A stretch of 60,649 nt of DNA from Candidatus Kuenenia stuttgartensis (GTDB lineage Bacteria > Planctomycetota > Planctomycetia > Planctomycetales > Planctomycetaceae), in the NCBI GenBank assembly GCA_945904015.1, contig CAMDPK010000022.1, forward strand, positions 1 through 60,649. The letters are read 5' to 3'. The stretch's first letter is position 1; each line of letters starts with the position of its first letter. The notes under the pieces were generated by a model that saw nothing but the letters and a program-made list of their open reading frames with translations, was not told the DNA's origin and ran no database searches. The position numbers were made by a program, and so were the translations under genes. Below, one piece after another: positions 48,401 through 54,151 of this stretch.

Positions 48401-51313
48401 GCCCGACAGCCCGCTGAACAAGCCCCCCAGATTGAGGCAGCCGCTGAAGTTCGCACCGGAGAAGTCGATCGACCCGAGGCCAAACGTGATGCCGTTGAAG
48501 TTGAGCCCCGAAAAATTCGCGCCGCGAAATTTGCCCAGCAACTCGCTGAGTCCGCTGAGATCGAAGCCTCGAAAGTCGGCGAAGCTGAAATTCAAATTGA
48601 CGTCAAAGCTGAGGAAGCGAACGCCGAACAGTTTCGCACCGCTGAAGTCGGCCCCGGTGAAGGTGATGCCCGTGAAGTTCAGCCCCGACAGATCCCAGCC
48701 AGAGAAATTGAAGCCCGACAGATTGAGTCCCGACCCCCAGAGACTTGAGGTACCGCTGGACGAGGACCAATTCGGCAACGACAGGTTGTGGAGCAACCCC
48801 GAAATGTTGACGTTGATCGAACTGAAGAGCGTCCCCCAATGCACGTCCCAGGCAAACGCGCCGCTGAAGTTAACTGCGTTCAGAGTCGCGCCGTGAAACG
48901 AGACTCCGCGCAAGTTGACGCCGCTGAGATTGAACCCCGACAGATTGACTCCCGAAAAATCCAATCCCGAAAGATCGAAGCGACTCCAGTTCTTGAGCGA
49001 CCAGCCGGACAGATCGAGCCCGAACGAGAGCTTTTTCCAGCCGCTCGACGCACCGAACAAGCTCGTCAGATCGAAGTTCGACAGCAGATTGCCGACGTTC
49101 GGCAGCTTTCCGATCGAGAACCGGACGTTGGCCCAATTGACATCGAACGCCAGCGCGAAATTGAACTTCGCGCCGTCGAGCCACGAGCCGCTGAAGTCGG
49201 CCCAACGCAGATCGAGTCCCGAAAAATCGACGCCTCGCAAATCGCAGCCCGAGAAGTTGACCCACCGCAGGATCGACCCGAAAAAGTTTGTCGAAAAGTC
49301 AAAGCGTGCTCCCGAGAAGTCGATCCCGGTCAGATCCAGGCCGCTGAAGTTGACTCCACGTAGGTCCGCTCCGGAGAAATTGAACCCGCGCAGGAAATCC
49401 AACGAGAGCCCGCCGGCCAGTCGAAACGCCGAGAAGTCGAACCCCGCGAGATTCTTCCCCGACCAATCGAAGTCACCGATCGAGAACTTTACTTGCGTGA
49501 GGCTCGCCAGTGCGCGATTCAACGCGTCGAGCATCCCACGCACCGAGATCCCGAGATTGAACGTGAAGCCGATGCCGGTCGCCGACGAGTAATCGCTGTA
49601 GAAATAATGACCGACCGCGTCTTTGAGCTTAAACGTCCCGCCCAGTCCGCCCGCTTCGACCGTCGAGGCGCTGTTCGTCAGCAACTGGTTGAGACTCTGG
49701 CCAAGTCCCGGAATCTCTTTGTTGAAGAGATCCATCGGCAGCTTCTGACCCAGATCACGCACCTGTCCGAGCAGGTCGAGCAAACGCTCGGCCAGCGCCG
49801 GATTGATCGACACATCGAGCGACACGGCGGGCGTCGTAATCAGCAGTCCGTCGCCGCGGTATTCGAACAAACTGTCGGTCGCCAAGATCAGAATCGGCGT
49901 GCCGTACTGGCTGAGATCGAACTGTCCGAGCGTCACACTGAGCGGCAATCTCGCATCGAGACTCCCCGACGCTTGAAATTGAATCGCCGGTGACGCAGCA
50001 AGCGTCGCCAGCGTAAACCGCCCGCTGCCATCCGCCCCGTTCGGATCGAGCGACAACTCCGCGCACGCATCGAGATTCACTGTCCCATTCACGACATTGA
50101 CCGTCGCCGCCGACCCAAACACCTGAGCCGACAATCCCGCCGCGACTGACAAGTTCTCAAAGTTCGAATCCACTTCGACTGAGAGCGGATGCAAGCGCAG
50201 GAAACCTCGATCAGCGAACCCGCTCGCTCCGTCCAGCGTGGTCAACTCATCCAGCCGGATGCCGACCTCGACCGATCCGCCAAGCCGCGTCCGCACATCG
50301 AGATTCGAGAATGCCGACAGCTCAATCCCCGCCGCCCCCAACGCCGCAGTGATTTCCGGCGACAGCGTCGGAGCGAATGCAAACGAGCGAGACGCATCGA
50401 ACGACACATCGAATCGCAGCTCGGACCAATCATGAATCCCAGCCGTGACCGTGAACGGACTGCCCGACGTGACCGAGTTGAACAGGCTCTCTAAACCACT
50501 TGCCAGCGCCCCCAGATTGGCAAAGCCCGCCAGCGGCGCGGTCTGAATCGTCAGCAAGTCGAGGGCATAGCTCTTGGCATCCGCGAGCGAAGGCACCGTC
50601 ACCGCCGTCGCATCAAATCCGCGGTTGAGAGCCTGGGCCAGCGAGACATTCAGAAACGGAATCTTCGCCGACAGCACTTCGCTCTGCACGAACTCCGTCG
50701 CAACTCCGGTCCAGCGGTCAAACGCTTGATTGATCTCACCGCGCAAGGCGGATCCAAGCGAGACATGACCGGTCAAGCTCTCGATGCCCGTCAGCGTGAA
50801 AGTCGAAGAGTCGCCGCGAGTGGCAATCGTGTCCGCCCCGCTGCGCGCGACGCCGGTCGTCGAGTCGAACCGAATCGAGTCCTTACCTGGTCCAGCGTCG
50901 ATCGACGTCAATTGTCCGTCGCCGACGACTAAGAACTGGTCGCTCCCTTGAGAACCGATGATCTCATATCCCTGCCCGCCAGCGGAATACATCAGCAGGT
51001 CGCTGCGATTCGAGTCGGCATAGGACACGGTGAGATTGTCACCGGAGACCGTCACCACGAGTCCGCCCGTGACCGCCGAAAAGTCCAACGTCGTGGTGCC
51101 GTCGCCGCTATTCGAGCGAACCAACGCGCCAAAGCCGTCCCCGAAAGTTTGCACTCCGGACAGCAGCGACCGTTGTTCGAGCGCCTCGACATAAGTTGCC
51201 GAACGCGAGTTCACCGGCATTTGGCTTTGTCGCGATAGGACTCGTTGTCGCTTTCTGGAAAACGGATGACGGACACGGCGAGGGAGATCGAGCAACCAGT
51301 TCTTGAAGCGCAT
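36920..51313 (-). CDS. Giant LEPR-XLL surface protein, 5' reading-frame segment
   Basis: This segment encodes the N-terminal part, about 4,746 residues, of the giant protein before the frame breaks at the G7 run (37070-37076); the out-of-frame tail stops at 36920. I chose ATG 51313 because GAGGAG (plus-strand 51324-51329) lies 10 nt upstream. The TTG at 51343 in the same frame lacks such a site. The first 38 residues are basic without a hydrophobic core, followed by the LEPR-XLL-like VEALEQRSLLSG. Next come three modules, each a spacer plus a pentapeptide-repeat block (about residues 613-1050, 1447-1803, 2192-2687), then tandem units from about residue 2945. The spacers share IPGLGxSLxxLL and FKLxDAxxxY motifs, so the modules arose by duplication. 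The upstream 0.8 kb has no partner gene, so the gene is probably transcribed alone. The family is known from planctomycetes; function is unknown. Confidence 0.85.
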   Translation of the reverse strand: MRFKNWLLDLPRRVRHPFSRKRQRVLSRQSQMPVNSRSATYVEALEQRSLLSGVQTFGDGFGALVRSNSGDGTTTLDFSAVTGGLVVTVSGDNLTVSYADSNRSDLLMYSAGGQGYEIIGSQGSDQFLVVGDGQLTSIDAGPGKDSIRFDSTTGVARSGADTIATRGDSSTFTLTGIESLTGHVSLGSALRGEINQAFDRWTGVATEFVQSEVLSAKIPFLNVSLAQALNRGFDATAVTVPSLADAKSYALDLLTIQTAPLAGFANLGALASGLESLFNSVTSGSPFTVTAGIHDWSELRFDVSFDASRSFAFAPTLSPEITAALGAAGIELSAFSNLDVRTRLGGSVEVGIRLDELTTLDGASGFADRGFLRLHPLSVEVDSNFENLSVAAGLSAQVFGSAATVNVVNGTVNLDACAELSLDPNGADGSGRFTLATLAASPAIQFQASGSLDARLPLSVTLGQFDLSQYGTPILILATDSLFEYRGDGLLITTPAVSLDVSINPALAERLLDLLGQVRDLGQKLPMDLFNKEIPGLGQSLNQLLTNSASTVEAGGLGGTFKLKDAVGHYFYSDYSSATGIGFTFNLGISVRGMLDALNRALASLTQVKFSIGDFDWSGKNLAGFDFSAFRLAGGLSLDFLRGFNFSGADLRGVNFSGLDLTGIDFSGARFDFSTNFFGSILRWVNFSGCDLRGVDFSGLDLRWADFSGSWLDGAKFNFALAFDVNWANVRFSIGKLPNVGNLLSNFDLTSLFGASSGWKKLSFGLDLSGWSLKNWSRFDLSGLDFSGVNLSGFNLSGVNLRGVSFHGATLNAVNFSGAFAWDVHWGTLFSSINVNISGLLHNLSLPNWSSSSGTSSLWGSGLNLSGFNFSGWDLSGLNFTGITFTGADFSGAKLFGVRFLSFDVNLNFSFADFRGFDLSGLSELLGKFRGANFSGLNFNGITFGLGSIDFSGANFSGCLNLGGLFSGLSGGFRRLFDGVSFGGVDFSGLLPSIKLNFKFGSFKGINFEGAILDGLDFTDVDFSFGWFKGTSINGAKFDGTTLLGTDLSGTVGDVASAVGAFFDKLSKLPTSWTTSASFMANLNPVVIEDIFATGAPGPAFTFSGGVKFNNNQVDLGIHLQANIDRSFSTDFSLSGDDLPPAVAAVLPTMELSGTAFGRGVLALDFDLGVLLGLRDTSVAGLFTVPLPSASSLDPYFKLNRFDVGASLGVSGLHASLAVAGLGSVGVDDVALSLMVGGRVALSNSQGTDRLRLSDIKVLRAADPTNWFKNLVAVTPSAKFDAGFTVTVDSAIQVGGQSFTAVFGDPIVKLATDQLFKIDEQGTARLQGPAVTLDVALTATQRDMLLEVLDQLRGAGDGALESEFLTKTIPGIGKSLKELFTVSADGGVLQKLFALTDAARDYFNGTNLPTDGNAAGPATATIRGLASALNEAVAKAGAMPFQPVQPEWAGAKLAFTNFTGLDLRGFNFVGADLHGANFAGADLTGVDFSGANLSGATFATYDGSGNVTSGAVLRDANFGGAQVASVSFKGLDLRGASFAETDLRGVNFSAASLIAANFANSVVDQTTSVAKAFFAGPIAAELVSASNYLQAVRLDPASGIADLSGYLLDGFDLSLLDLSRANFTNARLAGANLREAVLDGATFVNTVIDQAFIYKAKFSSAFSVPAQALAFAKDAIANPGSLAALVKTMQSGTSLAGFDLSGMDLSGIVFTGIDLAGAKLAGVKLAGAQLAGAILSDATDFTGAALEGISSLPSVLKGNFERAGLTGIDFTGKVLDHLNLSGANLTGAVLTNASLALADLRGAVLVNLQQVAAGTGQRAAAEIDALKTSLAGAVYDKLTHFNAAQAATLQAAMAPFELDNVFEEGASGPAFAFLGGLTVTEQGIGLSLNLQVNIDTEVSQSFSLSAADLPDAAQSIVPDFSMSGLATARLVTALNVDLGVDLARGSGSTFAVETDTWLRLNRFDAGARVVITGLDADLSVAGLANVQVRDGVVDLRVAAQVELNDPDDADGTHRLTSADRAGVSFSELVDVATTSNLRGRLTLNAQGAGFNLHDFGVPTVIFRAPDLIHRDLETGVFTVAKPDVFLDVRIGTALKEKILDVLQTVDDTGNGALSADVIQQQIPGLGRSVGELIGIDLDADGRAQTFKLRDATEEYLNGFTYAANDFPSLSGLTDTLRLLFAKDFSIPFNTTRTDWSGFDFSGYDFSGFSFDALRGFNFSGCNLSFANFKGLDLSGINFSGVNLSGALFDVFNLFSGINWSGANLTGINWSGIDLRGFDFSSVDLSFTNFSGFDLSGINFSGANLVGINFSFANLRWCNFIGCDLSGVNLSFAFAIDVDWSSFFRSDLTFDFSTNCTGMIVDRDLHSLFGDLSQGMKRLQSGLNLSGFSLNWSGWDLSGIDFSGINLSGINFSFANLRGVKFNFANLSFANFSFAFAFDVDWTGSTGTVSDIGGMISKVRAGSLPSASTGVAFHFISGLTLSGYNWSRWDLSGIDFSGFHFDNINWSWTDLTEVNFTGTTFGLNLNWSGSIWNGVTLPSGTLSGLFGDVDFSGFTFNPNINWNLSGYLPEFSGIKLSGSIGSFHFFSKIFEAWNGLGLNAPKLNFHWADFDGLDLTGLLDGLTFQFGNFKGVSFKGFKLPTLSLGDWDFSGLNLSLSNWTDFTFSGGIGGSTKLKLDRADVGGADFSGLLDKVSSAAGAFFDKLTSFGGFSTTFVAQLGMNEVVVGDVLGTPLAGPPFQFTPIFRLNGTDDVTVGFQLIVNQDLQQRVDFAIGLDDLGLSGVAAMGSLDIAGTAAARLVVKLDTEVLVKIPLRNQTIAGITLPTPQVADAEVLVDINRFDVGASAGVYGFSAELGLGDSGSVHLRDGQLSLDVAGQLSIAPAADTNMDGYLSLSEVRARRTADPVNWYKQLLNLNLGADFEAHFTIDVNQVNLFGSGVILNGTLMADIDRNATSPENAVTPSGIAVTVTIDDGSLSLPGFIDLNGDFALQSTAQNVTLADGTIVLADMLRIGGHEVNAFVGMNGPYLVDSDADGDIDGDDTPNADAVGLALSDVEFGAALMSARPGQAGFEGVNWKTLQATAGSVALVGIPDVTLAATGLEVQVNQVKGLAAGVDPSTRVVNFSNVPLTVMTGPTTTVSLDLDGSRGPLQRATGHLDVGVADFFNVSGDFAFEKSLSLLTLADGQHVEAELLTIGASGSSAFAGLNGGSADQLGLSLSDVGFALVVASDQSTPSRSWTALKANAGSIELTGLLSISATGENVSVEINRAAGDGSLIDFLAQPLEIPTGLTTTQTLSMDGSVGSLIRASGTLDIAVGDFVQFSGDVAFETSRRNNVSLADGSSVNLDQLIIGTNGVSAFAGNNGGTDNAVGFNLEGVDLALILSSNAAQPSQKWTSLQADARTVEFVGLPSITASGTDLSVAFNRASSGENVIDFSASPQLVTTGPGSSVMLEMPGSAGNLSRATGHLDLAVAGFFSVTGDFGFEQSIRTVKLSDGSEIAVDLLSLGASDTDAFIGLNGGSENAIGFEATGVNFGLVLATDRANEDREFLLLQATVESAAFSGGDGLSITVGEMSVTIADTEDSDVVLDFSATPLVIATGASSSVTLDFDGAQGEIVQVEAHADLDIFGFVQVSGDFAFKKSEGSITLTDESKVEADLLAIGATGADAFIGLNGGTDGALGFAATDVEFALLLATDQEDDARTWTTLLATAGSVGFVGSDDLTLSGTDLSVELTRASAGAPQIDFLAEPVEVATGPGSSITIDLDTWAGPITRASGHLDLAVGGFFQATGDFVFEKTTQAFTLSDSSTVQTDVLLLGASGVSAFVGNNGGTADAAGFAISEVDFALALASDPANPARNWTALKATAFSIGFVGIEGITATGSDLSVEINRASGTSAVLDLNEAPLLIRTGPVDFMSLDFDGASGELTRAQGHTELDLFGFFAIDGDFGFEKSIRTVNLSDTSVISADVVTFGARGASAFVGLNGGTDERLGLAVDGVDFGLALMTDRANRKHTFTTLQATAENAGFEGLDALQVAVSDVSIAINRGITVLATLAVETKTNTVLDFVLTDDTLGTVAFSFGGESRSFTATGIESNQLRRQKITQTLESLPGIGAGNVRVTGDSYAGFRIEFIGDRAGEDLSSLTTTTTEATPSSTVTQITAATAGLNEIKYLTFDLPRQQPSPIDAAVTTIAQPTSATGGGTTIYFTNPYSASGYYDLKLGNRTVDVRYAPGDVTNNAVRLRAGIASVLNTSTANVTVQFDQNYHGTHRYFIDLGNVLSGQSLSGLQVVDRVSSGLVYLDGTYIGSPATAEQQLVSLSYDEDATGRFQLSLQRGASTFTTSELPLRATAAAVQSALNAALSGTGANITVVDGASESSYLVTFGGSLFNENVNRLTVSASVDSPAPSGSFTISVDGEKTSPIEYSTDTATFADNIEAALFALTNIGTNNVVVVFDAAKSGDTHNTFRVEFINDRANENIPDFSTNSSLLSLTRAIPTRENHGRSPVAEGQRIVIGTPGLSDTVRISLTHNGQTYQSDEFSRLAETSDVQTAINNGFASLSGANVTVGVWTGTTLKLSFGGTLAGVDVADVVVDLTVNSVDTQLTVVTAGNTVTTPGVPEHDVVADFSNQSLFVITGADPFELNLDGAAGELTEASGHVSLNIAEFVTVEGDFAFRKGESQVTLDDESKVDVSLLTIGATGVTAFVGLNGGTPEAIGFGLSGVEFGLVVAQQDIADGPDRQWFALKATAESGGLLRQRCVRSERHGLHGGDHSRGARRLVHRPLRRAARRSHGTGGRLDDHA
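37070..37076 (-). other. Frame-breaking G7 homopolymer joining the two halves of the giant gene
   Basis: On the coding strand the sequence reads GCG ACC GCG GAA TCG, then GGG GGG CTT (A-T-A-E-S-G-G-L) in the upstream frame. With six G instead of seven it reads S-G-G-F-Y-G-S-D and continues into the downstream frame. Units 8 and 11 then align without a gap (KATAESGGFYGSD versus KATADGAGFVGSD). This is either a one-base sequencing or assembly error, a recent inactivating insertion, or a site bypassed by slippage. Confidence 0.9.
43255..44740 (-). other. Pentapeptide-repeat block 3 of the giant protein
   Basis: About residues 2192-2687 repeat F-S-G-x-N/D/L (WSGFDFSGYDFSGF, LSGINFSGVNLSGALF). 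The central residue is nearly always Phe or Leu, as required for a right-handed quadrilateral beta-helix. Trp is unusually common in this block (NWSGWDLSGIDFSGINL). It starts after a spacer with IPGLGRSVGELIG and ends before AAGAFFDKLTSF, a motif also seen after block 1. Confidence 0.85.
45905..46975 (-). other. Pentapeptide-repeat block 2 of the giant protein
   Basis: About residues 1447-1803 repeat A-D/N-L/F-x-G (FVGADLHGANFAGADL, LSGANLTGAVLTNASL). This block is closer to the canonical A(D/N)LxX pentapeptide consensus than blocks 1 and 3, which use FSG, so the three blocks have diverged. It is interrupted by a short linker of about 40 residues near 46300. Confidence 0.85.
48165..49475 (-). 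other. Pentapeptide-repeat block 1 of the giant protein
   Basis: About residues 613-1050 repeat FSGxD/N/L (FNFSGADLRGVNFSGLDL, GFDLSGLSELLGKFRG) with short breaks where longer loops such as LLHNLSLPNWSSSSG intervene. The fold expected is a beta-helix rod about 100 coils long at most. Confidence 0.85.
51155..51193 (-). other. LEPR-XLL-type motif near the N-terminus of the giant protein
   Basis: Residues 41-53 read YVEALEQRSLLSG. Large planctomycete surface proteins carry a short conserved LE(P/Q)R-x-LLS motif after a basic N-terminal stretch, and this matches apart from Q for P. It is thought to be a sorting or processing signal; that role is not demonstrated here. Confidence 0.75.
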
Positions 51314-52093
51314 CGCTAAACTACTCCTCAGGTTCGGACACAACGGCTGTATTCGGCCAACGGTTCGGGCCAGGACCGATGACTTGGGAGGCGCGATTTC
51401 AGCGTGCGCATCACGCCCAAAACGTGCCCCAGCTCAAAAGCAGCTGAATCCAATATTCACGTCGAATTCCACTCATGCTGCGGCAACGTGCAATCCTCAT
51501 AAATCGAGGTAGCACAAGCAACCCAGGTCTGTGAGCCGAATCCGTTTTTTGAGGTTTCCCTGGTGATTCTGCCGACGGGATATTCGAGTATTGGTGACTC
51601 AGTGCAAAACGCAATGACCGTGCGATCGACGGCCAGCGAGAGTTCAGGCCCCTCAAACGTGAGACTGAACCTTCGAAATCAGCCATTCCGTCGGCAGATT
51701 TGATGGGACAAAACCAGCCAGCAAGCCTGGGGATTTTCTTGTGGCCTCTGAAGATCGACACCGCATTTACTTGGTGGCGTCGGATGAAGTTCGTCGGGTC
51801 TGTTCGAACGCTGTGCATGGCTGGGTTGCCCATCGGAGCCGGTCGGCAGTTTGGCTAGTTTTGGATCTGCTGGTGGGGCGGAGCTGTCGGCGTGGTGGAG
51901 TCGAAAACTTTTGCCGGTGAGTTGGATGACCTCGGCGAGGCGCCGAAAACGGTCGAGGATGTGTGTCGAGTCATTGTCAGTCGGTGGGAAGTTTCCGATG
52001 CTTCCACAGCCGAACTGGTCGCCGGTTTCCTTGAACTCATCGTGGATGTCCGTCAGGAAGTTTCGCGATCGCCTGTTGAACTCGTTGATGCAC
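51314..52093. other. Intergenic or decayed region upstream of the giant gene
   Basis: This 780-bp stretch should contain the promoter of the giant gene. I could not assign -35/-10 boxes by eye. Open frames on both strands overlap one another here (for example 51679-52095 minus and 51892-52254 plus), but none has a ribosome-binding site or a recognisable family pattern, and they cannot all be real. The minus frame has a plausible stretch around 51900-52090 (ILDRFRRLAEVIQ), which could be a remnant of a gene. I see no RNA gene or insertion-sequence ends. Confidence 0.4.
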
Positions 52094-52367
52094 ATGACCG
52101 AATGGGAGCAGTTCGCGAATCAGCAGCACCGCCTAAGAGACCAGCAACAAAACTCGTTGCCCAATGCCAAGCTGATCTGCATCGACCTGCAACCGTACGG
52201 CAGCACACAGGCTCCGGAGGGAGGAAACATACTCAACGTCGGCGGTTTCAGTGACGTCGTAATTCGAAGTTGCCGCCTCGTTCCTCAGTCCCAACGCCGG
52301 CCGCTTCGTCAGCGAAGTCGAAGCTGTCGAATTGCTAACACACAGCGCGAGCCAACTGAAAACTTGA
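52094..52367 (+). pseudogene. C-terminal fragment of a TROVE/Ro60-like VWA protein, frameshifted
   Basis: In the plus strand KLICIDLQPYGSTQAP followed by NILNVGGFSDVV matches what I recall of the end of the von Willebrand A half of bacterial TROVE (Ro60 orthologue) proteins, preceded by MTEWEQF as in that family. At 52261-52262 one extra A shifts the frame. Removing it gives VVFEVAASFLSPNAGRFVS and then EVEAVEL, the expected C terminus, with the stop at 52365-52367. The N-terminal TROVE domain and the rest of the VWA domain are missing. It is therefore a dead fragment, left after deletion or rearrangement. TROVE proteins bind small Y RNAs; no Y-RNA-like sequence was recognised nearby. Confidence 0.65.
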
Positions 52368-52639
52368 CTTGCGTTGTTCAAGTGTGCGGCTTGATAAACT
52401 CGCCTTACAAACGTCCGAGTGTTTCGCTGGTTTCCAAGCCAACCTCACTTCGACTCACCGCATTCCGTCATTTCATTTGTGGCAGTTTTGTGGCGTTTCG
52501 ATCATCGGACCTCTCGGGCTCTCATGATTGGCCGGAATTGCCTCAAACGCTCAAGGTGCTATCATTCCCCCAGTTGCCATGATTCGGAGTTCCAGAAGCG
52601 CCGCCGGTCAGAGAATCCCCCCCTCTCCGCTTGAAGTCC

Positions 52640-52671
52640 AAGCCGTCATCGTCACCCGATGGCGGCTTTTT
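52640..52671 (+). terminator. Hairpin with T-tract, plus-strand orientation
   Basis: AAGCCGTCATCG (52640-52651) and CGATGGCGGCTT (52657-52668) pair at 11 of 12 positions around a 5-nt loop, and the stem runs directly into TTTTT on the plus strand. It lies 273 bp after the TROVE-like fragment and 12 bp beyond the stop of the minus-strand beta-helix gene. It fits an intrinsic terminator for the plus strand. As a terminator for the minus strand it lacks a T-tract. Confidence 0.55.
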
Positions 52672-52682
52672 GCTTGCGCCCG

Positions 52683-54035
52683 CTACTTCGCCGCTTGCTG
52701 CTTTCGCAGGTCTGAAACCTGTTGTGAGAATCCTTCGACGCGGTTGTCTGTCAGGTTGATGTTTTTTGTTTCGGCTCCCAGGCGGATGCCGACACGCTTG
52801 GCGGCACCGCGTTGTTCGACGATGCGGTTTTCGATCAGTTCGATGGATTCGGTGCCGCCTTGGATGTCGATGCCGACTCCTTCGTCGCCTCCGCTGTTGA
52901 CGATCTCGTTCCGCTCGATGCGGTTGCGATGTCCGGCGAATGACGGGCCACGTTCGGGGCGGAAGAGGACACCAGCCACGCCGCTGTTCTTGATCAAGTT
53001 GTCGCGGACGATGTTGTCCGTGTCGCGATGGCCGATCGAGACGCTCGCCGTGCGAATACCTTCGATCGTGTTCTTCTCGGCGAGGCCGTATTTCACGCCC
53101 CAGCAGAAGAAGATGCCGATGTTGCAACGCTCGATGCGATTGCCTCGGATCAGCGGCCGCTGCGAGCCACTTCCCGGATGCAAGCCCAGATCGGCGTTGT
53201 CGTGGCTGTGACAATTCTCGACGACGACGTCGTGGCAGATCTGCCAACTGATGCCGTCGCCGTTGTTGTTCCGAGCTTCGACGCCGCGCATCGTCATGCG
53301 GTGGCAGTCCTGCAAGAAAATGCAGCCGGAGTAATTGCCGTCGAAGTGGTCGTTCTTCTCGCGGTTACCGTCGAGTGTGATGTTCTCGATCACGCAGTCG
53401 CTGAGGAACTCGCCGCTGATCAGCGGGAAGGAGGTCGCGATTGTCGGATCGCCCCCCTGCCAAACGTTCTCGCGCAACGCCTTGTCGAGCTTGAAGCGAT
53501 TGCCCGATCGAGCCACCAGAGTCCGCTTGAGCACGGTCGGCCCACCGTTGTGCGGATTCTTGGTTCGGATCACCACACCGTCGCCGACGCGGAAACCGCT
53601 CGCGTCTTCGAGAGTCACTTCCTGGTCGTACCAATCCGAATCGACGGCCAGTTTCGTTTTCGTACTCGGCTCTTTGATGAGCATCGACTCGGCCCCGCTG
53701 CCGACGATCCGCACCTTCGAGGCGAGATAAACTGAGTTTCGTAGCCGATACGTTCCCGGCAGTACCTTGACCGTCCCGCCGCCGAGCCGCGCGACGGAAT
53801 CGACCGCCGCTTGCAGAACTCGTTCGGTCGAGCCAATCAAGTCACCCTCTTTGTTGCCGACGGTGATCGTCACACGCTCGTCCCATTTCGGCTCGACGAC
53901 CGAGTCGCCGGAGGTCGCGCGCGGTGACGTCACCTTCGGGCGGCCATCGTCGTCCGCTGGTAGTCGTCCAGAGACGATGACCCCGCAAGCCACGATGGCG
54001 AGCAGGGCAAGACGTGCGAATGGTCGGTGAGGCAT
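52683..54035 (-). CDS. Secreted right-handed parallel beta-helix protein
   Basis: The start at 54035 gives 450 residues and a good signal peptide (MPHRPFARLALLAIVACGVI, cleavage near residue 26). AGGAG sits 6 nt upstream. The longer open frame to 54548 overlaps moaA and is Arg-rich noise. After an N-terminal part with VLQAAVDSVARLGGGTVKV and PGTYRL, typical of pectate-lyase-like folds, the chain consists of short coils (NGDGISWQI, GIFFCWGV, NLIKNSGVAGVLF, GVGIDIQGG). Each has an N or G turn, as in the Beta_helix/NosD superfamily. A polysaccharide-lyase or carbohydrate-binding role is possible, but no catalytic residues can be assigned. It follows moaA by 116 bp with a palindrome between, so it may be the last gene of the cluster or have its own promoter. 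Confidence 0.8.
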   Translation of the reverse strand: MPHRPFARLALLAIVACGVIVSGRLPADDDGRPKVTSPRATSGDSVVEPKWDERVTITVGNKEGDLIGSTERVLQAAVDSVARLGGGTVKVLPGTYRLRNSVYLASKVRIVGSGAESMLIKEPSTKTKLAVDSDWYDQEVTLEDASGFRVGDGVVIRTKNPHNGGPTVLKRTLVARSGNRFKLDKALRENVWQGGDPTIATSFPLISGEFLSDCVIENITLDGNREKNDHFDGNYSGCIFLQDCHRMTMRGVEARNNNGDGISWQICHDVVVENCHSHDNADLGLHPGSGSQRPLIRGNRIERCNIGIFFCWGVKYGLAEKNTIEGIRTASVSIGHRDTDNIVRDNLIKNSGVAGVLFRPERGPSFAGHRNRIERNEIVNSGGDEGVGIDIQGGTESIELIENRIVEQRGAAKRVGIRLGAETKNINLTDNRVEGFSQQVSDLRKQQAAK

Positions 54036-54072
54036 CTTGGACTCCTGGAATCGAACGAAGTCATGAAAACCG

Positions 54073-54146
54073 GCACGACGCGCCAGCGAGTGTTTCCGTC
54101 GAGCGAAGGGCTGTTGACGTCCCGACCACTCGCTGGCGCTTCGTGC
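54073..54146. repeat. Palindromic element between moaA and the beta-helix gene
   Basis: Arms 54073-54092 and 54127-54146 pair at 19 of 20 positions, including the perfect 13-mer GCGCCAGCGAGTG / CACTCGCTGGCGC, around a 34-nt loop. The core GCGCCAGCGAGTG is, from memory, a recurring intergenic palindrome in planctomycete genomes. With no T-tract it may act as an mRNA-stabilising or attenuating hairpin or be a non-autonomous repeat. Confidence 0.65.
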
Positions 54147-54151
54147 TGAGG

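Noticed and set aside
43255..49475. Regularly spaced short DNA repeats suggesting a CRISPR array
   Set aside because: The periodicity is 15 bp within an open reading frame and encodes FSGxx / ADLxG pentapeptides; there are no spacers of constant length or cas genes.
51314..51343. TTG 51343 as start of the giant gene
   Set aside because: It adds ten residues with no ribosome-binding site of its own, while ATG 51313 has GAGGAG at 10 nt.
51679..52095. A 138-codon minus-strand gene upstream of the giant gene
   Set aside because: It overlaps equally plausible plus-strand frames, lacks a ribosome-binding site and matches nothing I recognise. I kept it only as part of the decayed region.
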